From the NCBI GenBank assembly GCA_900555075.1, contig USJO01000034.1, forward strand, positions 1 through 12,178: a DNA stretch of 12,178 nucleotides, read 5' to 3'. Origin of the DNA: an uncultured Clostridium sp. (GTDB lineage: Bacteria > Bacillota > Clostridia > TANB77 > CAG-508). The translations under genes and the position numbers were made by a program. Below, piece by piece: positions 6,759 through 12,178 of the stretch. How positions within the stretch are numbered: the first letter of the stretch is position 1; each line of letters begins with the position of its first letter. The notes beneath the pieces were generated by a model, which searched no databases, had not been told where the DNA came from, and saw only the letters and a program-made list of their open reading frames with translations.

Positions 6759-8381
6759 ATGATATCTACTTTACATATAAAAAATATAGGAATTATTGAT
6801 GATTTATCAATAGATTTTAATGAAGGTTTTAATGTATTGACAGGTGAAACAGGAGCGGGCAAAACCTTAATTATAAGCTCTTTAGGAATAATTGCAGGCG
6901 GTAGATTTTCAAAAGAAATGATAAGAAAGGGAGAAGAACATTCGTTAATAGAAGTAAATATTTTTTACCCACAAAGTGAATATGCAGAAGATGGAAACAT
7001 AATTGTATCTAGAGAGATATATTCAAATGGCAGAAACACTTGTAAAATGAATGGTAAATTAGTAACGGTTGCAGAATTAAAAAGTGTTATGAGCAAAATA
7101 ATTGATATACACGGACAACACGATAATCAAAATTTATTAAATAATATGCAACATATTTACTACTTAGATGGTTTTATAGGTGAAGAATTAAAAGAAATAA
7201 AGAAGGAATATCAAGAAGACTTTAATAAATTTAACGATATTAAAAATAAGTTTAAAGGCAACTATGGGGACAATATTGAAAAAGAGAGGAGATTAGATTT
7301 ATTAAGATATCAGTATAAGGAAATTGATGGTGCTAATTTAAGAATAGGTGAAGACTTAGAATTAAAGGAAAAACACAAAATTATGATGAACAGCGAAAAG
7401 CTAAGGGAAAACTTGAAAATAATAGATGAAAGCATTAATTCAAATGCAATTGAATATATATCTAATTCAATTAGATGTTTGGAAAAAATAGAAAGTTATG
7501 GAGAAACATATAAGAATAAACTTAATGAATTAAAGAATATATATTATGAATTGCAAGAAACAGCAAGAGATTTAGGCTCACTAAAAGATGAAACAGATTT
7601 TAATGAATATGAAAGAGACGAAGTGGAAAGAAGACTTGACATTATATTTTCACTAAAAAGAAAATATGGAAATACTATTGACGAAATATTGGAATATAAA
7701 GACAAGTTGGAAAATGAAATAAAAGAAATTGAAAACTTAGAAGAAACAAATAAAAAACTAAGACTAGAACAAAAACAAGTAGAAAGCAAAATGAAAAAAC
7801 TATGTGATAAAATGCAAGAAATTAGAAGTAAAAATGGGCAAGCTTTAGCAGAAAGGATAAACAAAGAATTAAAAGATCTAGAGATGCCAAATGTAAAATT
7901 TAATATAAAAATTGAAAAACAAGACAATTATACTATAAATGGAAATGATAAGGTTGAATTTGTAATATGCACAAATGTAGGTGAAGAATATAAAGAACTT
8001 GTAAAAATTGCATCTGGAGGAGAAATGTCCAGAATAATGCTTGCAATAAAAACTGTTCTTGCAGATATAGATGAAGTACCTATATTAATATTTGATGAAA
8101 TTGATACTGGAATAAGTGGAAAAGCATCAAAAGCAGTAGCAGAAAAAATGAAAATAATATCTAAAAAACGCCAAATACTTTGCATTACACATTTACCAGC
8201 AATTGCTGCACAAGGTGAAAGCAACTACTATATATACAAAGAAATAAAAGATGATAAAACAAAAACAAATATAAAACAATTAAATGAAGAAGAAACAATA
8301 TATGAAATAGCTCGAATTTCAAATGGAGATATAACAGAAGTAGCAATAGAAAATGCGAAAGAATTAAGAAAAGTATGTTAG
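6759..8381 (+). CDS. recN: DNA repair protein RecN
   Basis: This 540-residue SMC-like ATPase is close to the family's usual 550-570. The N-terminal half-domain has the conserved opening LHIKNIGIIDDLSIDF and Walker A GETGAGKT (29-36). The middle third (about 145-375) is Glu/Lys-rich coiled coil, split as in RecN by a short non-coiled tip. The C-terminal half-domain has the ABC signature SGGEMSR (419-425), Walker B ending in D446-E447 (IFDEIDTGISG) and the switch histidine H478 (THLPAIAAQ). RecN acts early in double-strand-break repair, gathering broken ends in the cytoplasm for RecA. ATG 6759 follows GGGAGG (6747-6752) by 6 bases. In many Firmicutes recN follows argR/ahrC; here it follows a terminator and has its own promoter. 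The PgeF-like gene starts 55 bases downstream with no terminator between, so the two are probably co-transcribed. Confidence 0.96.
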   Translation: MISTLHIKNIGIIDDLSIDFNEGFNVLTGETGAGKTLIISSLGIIAGGRFSKEMIRKGEEHSLIEVNIFYPQSEYAEDGNIIVSREIYSNGRNTCKMNGKLVTVAELKSVMSKIIDIHGQHDNQNLLNNMQHIYYLDGFIGEELKEIKKEYQEDFNKFNDIKNKFKGNYGDNIEKERRLDLLRYQYKEIDGANLRIGEDLELKEKHKIMMNSEKLRENLKIIDESINSNAIEYISNSIRCLEKIESYGETYKNKLNELKNIYYELQETARDLGSLKDETDFNEYERDEVERRLDIIFSLKRKYGNTIDEILEYKDKLENEIKEIENLEETNKKLRLEQKQVESKMKKLCDKMQEIRSKNGQALAERINKELKDLEMPNVKFNIKIEKQDNYTINGNDKVEFVICTNVGEEYKELVKIASGGEMSRIMLAIKTVLADIDEVPILIFDEIDTGISGKASKAVAEKMKIISKKRQILCITHLPAIAAQGESNYYIYKEIKDDKTKTNIKQLNEEETIYEIARISNGDITEVAIENAKELRKVC

Positions 8382-8424
8382 CTAATCTTGCAATATTCTA
8401 AAAAATGTTATATTATTATTGCTC

Positions 8425-8431
8425 AGGGAGG
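8425..8431 (+). promoter_or_regulatory. ribosome binding site deciding the pgeF start
   Basis: AGGGAGG ends 5 bases before ATG 8437. An in-frame TTG at 8419 lies upstream of, and would be translated through, this site, so it is unlikely to be the start. Confidence 0.8.
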
Positions 8432-8436
8432 AAAAA

Positions 8437-9267
8437 ATGGATTTATCTAACGAGAACGTAATTCACATAAAAGATGAAGAGGTAGAATATTTACAATTTA
8501 GAAGATTATTAGAATATAAAGACAAGTTAATACACGCTTTTACAATTGGAATAGAAAACGATTTTAGAATGCCACTATATAATAGCCCTAACAACATTTT
8601 ATCAAAGGAACAAATAGAAAAGAACAAAATAAGCTATAAAAAAATATGCAAAAGTATTGGAATTGATTATAATAATGTAGTAAAAACAAACCAAGTTCAT
8701 AAAGATGTAATAAAAAAAGTTGATTATAAAATTAATATAGAAGAACCAGATTTCTTTGAAAAAATATATGAGGGAACAGACGGATTTGTAACAAATAAAA
8801 AAGACTTAGCTATATGTACAACAAATGCAGATTGCATTATTTTAATGATGTATGATGCTAAAAAAAATGTGATAGCAAATGTTCACTCTGGATGGAAAGG
8901 AACTATACAGAAAATTGCAGCGAAAACTATAGATAAAATGCAAGAGGGGTATAATTGTAATCCACAAGATATTATTTGTTGTATTAGCCCAAGCATAAGA
9001 AAATGTCATTTCGAAGTTGATAAAGATGTAAAAGACAAATTTGAACAAATTTTTCCTAACATCAAAGAAAAAATAGAACAAAAAAATGAAAAATGGCATA
9101 TTGATACAGTTAAAATAAATACAGATATGTTAAAAGAAAAGGGAGTAAAGGCTGAAAATATAATAGATTCTAAGATTTGCACTGTATGCAATTCAGAGCT
9201 AATTCATTCATACAGAGGAAGTAAACATCATAATGGATTAGAAATAGGAATAATAGAACTAAAATAA
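8437..9267 (+). CDS. pgeF: PgeF/YlmD family laccase-domain protein (peptidoglycan editing factor or purine nucleoside phosphorylase)
   Basis: The 276-residue protein carries the Cu-oxidase_4/YfiH family motifs. These are NQVH with H88, TNADC with D132 and C133, and NVHSGWKG with H150, together the His-Cys-His metal site. They are followed by the SPSIRKCHFEV block (the usual GPSIGPCCYEV equivalent) and the C-terminal CTVCN...SYRG signature. The E. coli member YfiH removes UDP-MurNAc precursors carrying L-Ser instead of L-Ala; other members (YlmD, FAMIN) have purine nucleoside phosphorylase and adenosine deaminase activities. Which applies here cannot be read from sequence. The C-terminal tail is a little short after the SYRG motif but complete. 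In many Firmicutes this gene sits near sepF in the division cluster; pairing with recN is less usual. No clear separate promoter: TTGCAA-N17-TATTAT at 8388-8416 would start transcription on top of the ribosome binding site. Confidence 0.9.
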   Translation: MDLSNENVIHIKDEEVEYLQFRRLLEYKDKLIHAFTIGIENDFRMPLYNSPNNILSKEQIEKNKISYKKICKSIGIDYNNVVKTNQVHKDVIKKVDYKINIEEPDFFEKIYEGTDGFVTNKKDLAICTTNADCIILMMYDAKKNVIANVHSGWKGTIQKIAAKTIDKMQEGYNCNPQDIICCISPSIRKCHFEVDKDVKDKFEQIFPNIKEKIEQKNEKWHIDTVKINTDMLKEKGVKAENIIDSKICTVCNSELIHSYRGSKHHNGLEIGIIELK

Positions 9268-9283
9268 GCAAAGATTTAAATAA

Positions 9284-9312
9284 TTGTCAAATAAAGACAG
9301 ATGTGATATAAT
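9284..9312 (+). promoter_or_regulatory. extended -10 promoter of the 95-residue protein gene
   Basis: TTGTCA (9284-9289), a 17-bp spacer ending in TGA (9304-9306), and a perfect TATAAT (9307-9312). A short inverted repeat TGTC/GACA (9286-9299) overlaps the -35. This is among the best promoters in the window. Confidence 0.75.
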
Positions 9313-9353
9313 TATATTAATTTCCGGAAGGATAATTAAGAAAGGGTTTTAAT

Positions 9354-9641
9354 ATGACGACATTACAAACTGAAGAAAAAGTACGGAGAATAACTAAACT
9401 CATACTGTCTACAGAAGACATATCATATGACAAGTTACTACAAGATAAAATGCTTTTCCTTGAGTCAAATAATCAAGGAAGCTGGGTAGTACTAACACTT
9501 CATAATGATATGTGTAATAATCTTGACAAAGGAATAGAACTTCAAAACAAGATTGCCCATCAAATAGGCATAAACTTTAAAAAAGTAGACTATAAAGAAA
9601 TGGGTGATTGGTTTCAAATACTCGTAAGGGTAAACAATTAA
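9354..9641 (+). CDS. small protein of unknown function (95 residues)
   Basis: I do not recognise this protein. It is soluble, with no signal peptide or membrane segment, and looks like an alpha/beta fold. A helical, charged N-terminus (about 5-35) is followed by a hydrophobic strand GSWVVLTLHND (42-52), a polar helix (about 55-72) and a terminal strand with the aromatic motif GDWFQILVRV (84-93). The final strand has no tail beyond NN. It is a real gene: AAAGGG (9341-9346) precedes ATG 9354 by 7 bases, an extended -10 promoter lies upstream, and a near-perfect terminator follows. It is therefore expressed alone, between pgeF and nadE. No catalytic motif, metal-binding cluster or helix-turn-helix is visible. 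Its compact size and solo expression would fit a binding or regulatory protein, but that is a guess. Confidence 0.75.
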   Translation: MTTLQTEEKVRRITKLILSTEDISYDKLLQDKMLFLESNNQGSWVVLTLHNDMCNNLDKGIELQNKIAHQIGINFKKVDYKEMGDWFQILVRVNN

Positions 9642-9651
9642 CAATCCTTTC

Positions 9652-9682
9652 AAAACACTAGTCAACAGACTGGTGTTTTTTT
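9652..9682 (+). terminator. strong terminator after the 95-residue protein gene
   Basis: A 12-bp stem (9652-9663 with 9668-9679, one G-T pair) surrounds loop AACA, and the T run continues to 9682. It begins 10 bases after the stop codon. Confidence 0.93.
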
Positions 9683-9703
9683 ATTGTATAGGATATGTAA
9701 CAA

Positions 9704-9732
9704 TTGAAATTATTCTAAAAATTTGATAAAAT
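9704..9732 (+). promoter_or_regulatory. extended -10 promoter of nadE-mtnN
   Basis: TTGAAA (9704-9709), a 17-bp spacer ending in TGA (9724-9726), and TAAAAT (9727-9732). It follows the preceding terminator and serves nadE, whose site AAGGTGA lies at 9754-9760. Confidence 0.7.
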
Positions 9733-9766
9733 ATCTACGGTATTATTTTATAGAAGGTGATTATAT

Positions 9767-10516
9767 ATGGAAGAAAAAAAATTTATTATTAAAGACGACA
9801 ATGCAAAAAAATACATATTTTGCATATCTAATTGGATTAAAGAGCAAATTAATAAAGCAAATGCTAAAGGAGCTGTATTAGGTATGAGTGGAGGAGTTGA
9901 TTGTAGTACTGTTGCACGCTTATGCCAAGAGGGAAATGTCAATACACATTTAATTTTAATGCCATATGGAGAAAATAAAGATTGTAATGATGCAATGGAA
10001 TTAATAGACAAATTCAATTTTGAATATCATACTTTTAATATAAAACCAGCTGTGAATGATTTAGAAATACATAAAGCACAAGGTGAATATCAAAATATTG
10101 AACTAGCGAAAGCAAATATAATGCCTCGTGTAAGGATGACTTATCTTTATCAATATGCTCAATTAAATAATTTTTTGGTAATAGGAACAGGCAATCTATC
10201 TGAACGTACAGTAGGTTATTTTACAAAGTGGGGTGATGGAGCATATGATATAAATCCTATTGCTAATATCACTAAAAGAGAAGTATATATATTAGCAAAA
10301 CATCTACAAGTTCCAGATAGGATACTAAACAAAAAACCATCAGCAGGACTTTGGGAGGGACAAACTGATGAAGGTGAAATGGGAATAACATATGACCAAA
10401 TAGATGAGTTTATACTAAATGGAACATCTGGAAATAGTGAAATAGATGAAAAGATACAAGAAAAGAAAAATAGAAATATGCATAAAATAGAACCAATTTC
10501 AACATTTAAAGGTTAG
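9767..10516 (+). CDS. nadE: NH3-dependent NAD+ synthetase
   Basis: This 249-residue protein makes NAD+ from deamido-NAD+, ATP and ammonia, the last step of NAD biosynthesis, in the cytoplasm. The ATP-pyrophosphatase loop SGGVDCS is at 41-47. The deamido-NAD/ATP pocket motif GTGNLSERTVGYFTKWGDGAYDINPI runs from 140 to 165, and the C-terminal flexible loop motif KKPSAGLWEGQTDEGEMG runs from 189 to 206. All are family hallmarks. There is no N-terminal nitrilase-like glutaminase domain, and the length fits the short ammonia-using form, so it needs free ammonium or a partner supplying it. ATG 9767 follows AAGGTGA by 6 bases. The mtnN start is 12 bases after the stop with no terminator, so the two form an operon. 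Nothing looks truncated. Confidence 0.96.
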   Translation: MEEKKFIIKDDNAKKYIFCISNWIKEQINKANAKGAVLGMSGGVDCSTVARLCQEGNVNTHLILMPYGENKDCNDAMELIDKFNFEYHTFNIKPAVNDLEIHKAQGEYQNIELAKANIMPRVRMTYLYQYAQLNNFLVIGTGNLSERTVGYFTKWGDGAYDINPIANITKREVYILAKHLQVPDRILNKKPSAGLWEGQTDEGEMGITYDQIDEFILNGTSGNSEIDEKIQEKKNRNMHKIEPISTFKG

Positions 10517-10528
10517 AAAGGAAAAAAT

Positions 10529-11212
10529 ATGAAAAAGATTGTAATAATTACAGCAATGAAGGAGGAACTTGAAGCAATTAAAAACAAATTTGAAAAAGTA
10601 GAAGAAAAGCAATTAAAGGACTTGACCTTTTTTGAAGGACAAGCAAATGGTAAAGAATACATTCTAGTAAAATGTGGAGTAGGTAAAGTAAATGCAGCAA
10701 GAGTAACACAAATTTTAATAGATAACTTTGATATTGAATATATTATAAATATAGGAATAGCAGGTTCATTAAATGATGAATTAGAAATAGGAGATATTGT
10801 AATAGGTAAAAACTTAGTACAGCATGATTTTGATATAACAGCATTCGGACATGAAAAGGGATATATAACAGATACAGGAAGAGTTTTCCAAAGTAATGAA
10901 AATCTAATTAAAAAATATAGCAAAAAAAATTCAGACTATAATATTATTATTGGAACAATAGCATCAGGAGATATATTTTGTAATCAAGTAGCAATGAAAG
11001 AAAAAATAAGAAGCAAATTTGGAGCTGATTGTGTTGAAATGGAAGGTGCAGCAATTGCGCAAGTGGCTACTCTAAACAAAATTCCATTCATAGTAATACG
11101 CTCAATTTCTGATAAACCAAATGGAAGAAACCATATAGATATTGAAAAATTTATAAACATGGCCTCAAAAAGATGTGCGGATTTAGTGATTGAGCCTACT
11201 ATTCACCCTTAA
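10529..11212 (+). CDS. mtnN: 5'-methylthioadenosine/S-adenosylhomocysteine nucleosidase
   Basis: This 227-residue enzyme cleaves adenine from methylthioadenosine and S-adenosylhomocysteine, clearing inhibitory by-products of SAM use. It shows the family's phosphorylase-like fold motifs: the opening IVIITAMKEELE with catalytic E12, GVGKVNAA (50-57), NIGIAGS (74-80), ASGD (145-148), VEMEGAA with M171 and E172 that hold the nucleoside, and SISDKPNG with general acid D195. These correspond to Glu12, Met173, Glu174 and Asp197 of the E. coli enzyme. The C-terminus ends a few residues after the last helix with an unremarkable tail. AAAGGA (10517-10522) precedes ATG 10529 by 6 bases. It is co-transcribed with nadE; both act on adenine-nucleotide metabolism, though the pairing may only be convenient. 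No luxS is nearby, so a link to AI-2 cannot be claimed. Confidence 0.96.
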   Translation: MKKIVIITAMKEELEAIKNKFEKVEEKQLKDLTFFEGQANGKEYILVKCGVGKVNAARVTQILIDNFDIEYIINIGIAGSLNDELEIGDIVIGKNLVQHDFDITAFGHEKGYITDTGRVFQSNENLIKKYSKKNSDYNIIIGTIASGDIFCNQVAMKEKIRSKFGADCVEMEGAAIAQVATLNKIPFIVIRSISDKPNGRNHIDIEKFINMASKRCADLVIEPTIHP

Positions 11213-11247
11213 TCTACTAAATTCTTGTCCAATCTCGATAAAACTAC

Positions 11248-11276
11248 TTGCATTTTAAACAAAAATATAGTAAAAT
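11248..11276 (+). promoter_or_regulatory. promoter of rpsO
   Basis: TTGCAT (11248-11253) and TAAAAT (11271-11276) are separated by 17 bp. The start would fall near 11283, so the mRNA would begin with a GGTAA-loop-TTACC hairpin. The leader is about 88 bases. Confidence 0.65.
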
Positions 11277-11279
11277 AAT

Positions 11280-11299
11280 AAAGGTAAAAATTACCTTTT
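11280..11299 (+). terminator. weak terminator hairpin for nadE-mtnN, overlapping the rpsO transcript start
   Basis: An 8-bp perfect stem AAAGGTAA (11280-11287) / TTACCTTT (11291-11298) with loop AAA. The T tract is short (TTTT, part of the stem). It is the only hairpin I found after mtnN that could end its transcript. Read from the rpsO promoter, it lies at the extreme 5' end of that mRNA. Confidence 0.45.
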
Positions 11300-11370
11300 A
11301 CTTAGCTTAATAGAAAAATCCGACTTTAAGTTCAGTTTAAGGCAAATATATTAAAAAGGAGGAATACAAG

Positions 11371-11634
11371 ATGACTAAAGAAAGAAAGCAAGAAATTATT
11401 AAGAATTTCGGTAGAGATGAAAAAGATACAGGTTCATCAGAAGTACAAATTGCACTTTTAACTGAAAGAATTAATGAACTAACAGAACATTTAAAAGTAC
11501 ACAAAAAAGATAATCATTCAAGACGTGGACTTTTACAAATGGTTGGTAAAAGAAGAAATTTATTAAACTATTTATCTAAAAACGATTTACCAAAATATAG
11601 AGAAGTAGTTGAAAAATTAAATTTAAGAAAGTAA
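11371..11634 (+). CDS. rpsO: small ribosomal subunit protein uS15
   Basis: This 87-residue protein (usual length about 89) is ribosomal protein S15, which binds 16S rRNA helices 20-22 early in assembly of the 30S platform. The signature is clear: a short N-terminal helix, GSSEVQIALLTERINELTEHLKVHKKD (21-47), the rRNA-contacting NHSRRGLLQMVGKRRNLLNYL (48-68), and a C-terminal helix ending LNLRK. A full AAAGGAGG (11355-11362) precedes ATG 11371 by 8 bases. The leader (about 11283-11370) can fold locally; in several bacteria S15 represses its own mRNA through such a leader, but I could not identify the known S15-binding geometry here. It is followed by a short hairpin and then pnp, the conserved order. 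Confidence 0.98.
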   Translation: MTKERKQEIIKNFGRDEKDTGSSEVQIALLTERINELTEHLKVHKKDNHSRRGLLQMVGKRRNLLNYLSKNDLPKYREVVEKLNLRK

Positions 11635-11639
11635 TGACA

Positions 11640-11660
11640 AAGGCGGATAAATTCCGCCTT
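11640..11660 (+). terminator. hairpin after rpsO, probably a partial terminator
   Basis: AAGGCGGA (11640-11647) pairs with TCCGCCTT (11653-11660) around a 5-base loop. The following tract, GTTGTGCTATTTT, is poor in T, so some read-through into pnp is expected. Confidence 0.55.
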
Positions 11661-11669
11661 GTTGTGCTA

Positions 11670-11763
11670 TTTTAAGATAAAATATTATGGAAAGTAGCTT
11701 GCAAAATGTATTCTAAACTAGAATATATTTTAGAGGTTACTTCATAATAAAGTTATCTTAAAA
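11670..11763 (+). promoter_or_regulatory. long imperfect hairpin in the rpsO-pnp gap
   Basis: The 94-base segment folds on itself in four helices. These are 11670-11680 with 11753-11763 (11 bp, perfect), 11683-11689 with 11743-11749 (7 bp), 11692-11700 with 11734-11742 (9 bp), and 11703-11715 with 11719-11731 (13 bp), capped by loop AAC. In all there are 40 pairs, 3 of them G-U, with only small internal loops or bulges. There is no T tract after it. In E. coli the pnp leader carries a long hairpin cut by RNase III for autocontrol; this is a plausible counterpart by position and shape. Confidence 0.75.
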
Positions 11764-11773
11764 AATATTATTA

Positions 11774-11799
11774 GAAAATTAAACTGTATCTTAGTTTTC
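11774..11799 (+). promoter_or_regulatory. short hairpin before the pnp ribosome binding site
   Basis: GAAAATTAA (11774-11782) pairs with TTAGTTTTC (11791-11799), 9 bp with one U-G pair and an 8-base loop. It lies between the long hairpin and the ribosome binding site (GGGAG, 11811-11815). It is A/T-rich and may be weak. Confidence 0.35.
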
Positions 11800-11823
11800 A
11801 AAAAGAGAAAGGGAGAGAAAATT

Positions 11824-12178
11824 ATGTTTAAAACATATTCAATGGAATTAGCAGGAAGAACACTTACAATTGAAACAGGAAAACTAGCAGAATTAGCCAA
11901 TGCTAATGTGCTAGTAAGATATGGCGATACAGTTGTTATGGTGAATGTCGTAGCATCTAAAGAGCCAAGAGAAGGAATAGACTTTTTTCCATTATCAGTA
12001 GATTATGAGGAAAAGATGTATGCAGTAGGTAAAATACCAGGAGGATTCACAAGAAGAGAAGGAAAAGCAGCAGATAAAGCAATATTAGTATCAAGAGCAA
12101 TTGACAGACCAATAAGACCACTTTTCCCAAAAGATTTTAGAAACGATGTTGTAGTTACAGCAACAGTATTATCAGTAG
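11824..12178 (+). CDS. pnp: polyribonucleotide nucleotidyltransferase (PNPase), N-terminal part only
   Basis: The reading frame from ATG 11824 is open to the window edge, giving 118 residues of a protein usually near 700. It covers most of the first RNase PH-like domain: the opening MELAGRTLTIETGKLA (7-22), VRYGDTVV (31-38), ASKEP (44-48), DFFPLSVDYEEKMYAVGKIPGGF (53-75), RREGKAADKAILVSRAIDRPIRPLFP (77-102) and FRNDVVV (105-111). PNPase degrades RNA 3' to 5' by phosphorolysis and can add tails; it acts as a trimer, often with other RNA-decay enzymes. AAAGGGAG (11808-11815) precedes the ATG by 8 bases. It follows rpsO, the conserved order, behind a long leader hairpin. The last bases read TAG only out of frame, so this is not a stop codon. 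Confidence 0.96.
   Translation, partial: MFKTYSMELAGRTLTIETGKLAELANANVLVRYGDTVVMVNVVASKEPREGIDFFPLSVDYEEKMYAVGKIPGGFTRREGKAADKAILVSRAIDRPIRPLFPKDFRNDVVVTATVLSV

Noticed and set aside
8388..8416. TTGCAA-N17-TATTAT as a separate pgeF promoter
   Set aside because: Transcription would begin at about 8423, directly on the ribosome binding site, leaving no usable leader; co-transcription with recN is simpler.
1508..9191. Open frames of 60-140 codons on the minus strand inside the large genes
   Set aside because: They lie opposite well-supported coding regions, lack ribosome binding sites and encode low-complexity Leu/Phe/Ser-rich strings expected from the complement of AT-rich genes.
486..11634. 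All eight complete genes stop at TAA or TAG, none at TGA
   Set aside because: With eight genes this is not unusual in AT-rich genomes. Tryptophan is coded by TGG and no in-frame TGA is seen, so there is no sign of recoding.
12176..12178. TAG at the end of the window, apparently ending a short 118-residue pnp product
   Set aside because: It is out of frame: codon 118 is GTA at 12175-12177 and the last G begins the next codon. The gene is simply cut by the window edge.
1..12178. CRISPR array, insertion sequence, toxin-antitoxin or phage-defence module
   Set aside because: I saw no regularly spaced repeats, transposase or nuclease-plus-effector gene pairs; the beta-CASP protein stands alone and looks like RNA metabolism, not defence.

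Overview
The window is AT-rich (roughly 30% G+C by eye) and comes from a low-G+C Gram-positive anaerobe, most likely a member of class Clostridia. The grounds are strong AGGAGG-type ribosome binding sites, TTGACA/TATAAT-like promoters with 17-bp spacers, a SpoIIID-type sporulation regulator, and a very large fused 2-hydroxyacyl-CoA-dehydratase-activase-like iron-sulfur protein typical of strict anaerobes. All recognisable genes lie on the + strand. I see no phage, transposon, CRISPR or toxin-antitoxin module.

Layout. Bases 1-54 are the 3' part of a tRNA-Gln (anticodon CTG) cut by the window edge. Bases 214-486 encode a SpoIIID-like regulator whose stop codon lies inside a terminator-like hairpin. 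Bases 675-4991 encode a 1438-residue protein with two activase (ASKHA ATPase) domains, a cysteine cluster and dehydratase-like C-terminal domains. Bases 5195-6616 encode a metallo-beta-lactamase/beta-CASP protein, a probable RNA nuclease, as a single-gene unit with a dyad-rich promoter, a leader hairpin and a strong terminator. Bases 6759-8381 are recN and 8437-9267 a PgeF/YlmD (laccase-domain) protein, probably co-transcribed. Bases 9354-9641 encode an unrecognised 95-residue protein with its own extended -10 promoter and a near-perfect terminator. Bases 9767-11212 are a tight nadE-mtnN pair. Bases 11371-11634 are rpsO (S15), and from 11824 to the window end lies the start of pnp (PNPase), cut by the edge.

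How the genes relate. Most are housekeeping genes in short, separately promoted units: DNA repair (recN), cell-wall precursor or nucleoside quality control (pgeF), NAD synthesis (nadE), recycling of SAM by-products (mtnN), translation (rpsO) and RNA turnover (pnp). rpsO-pnp is a widely conserved pair. Here it carries a long imperfect hairpin of about 40 bp between the genes, which I consider the most interesting non-coding signal. It resembles in position the RNase III-processed pnp leader of E. coli. I do not see a convincing new multi-gene system. The best candidates for follow-up are the pnp leader hairpin, the promoter dyads of the beta-CASP gene, the fused activase, and the orphan 95-residue protein.
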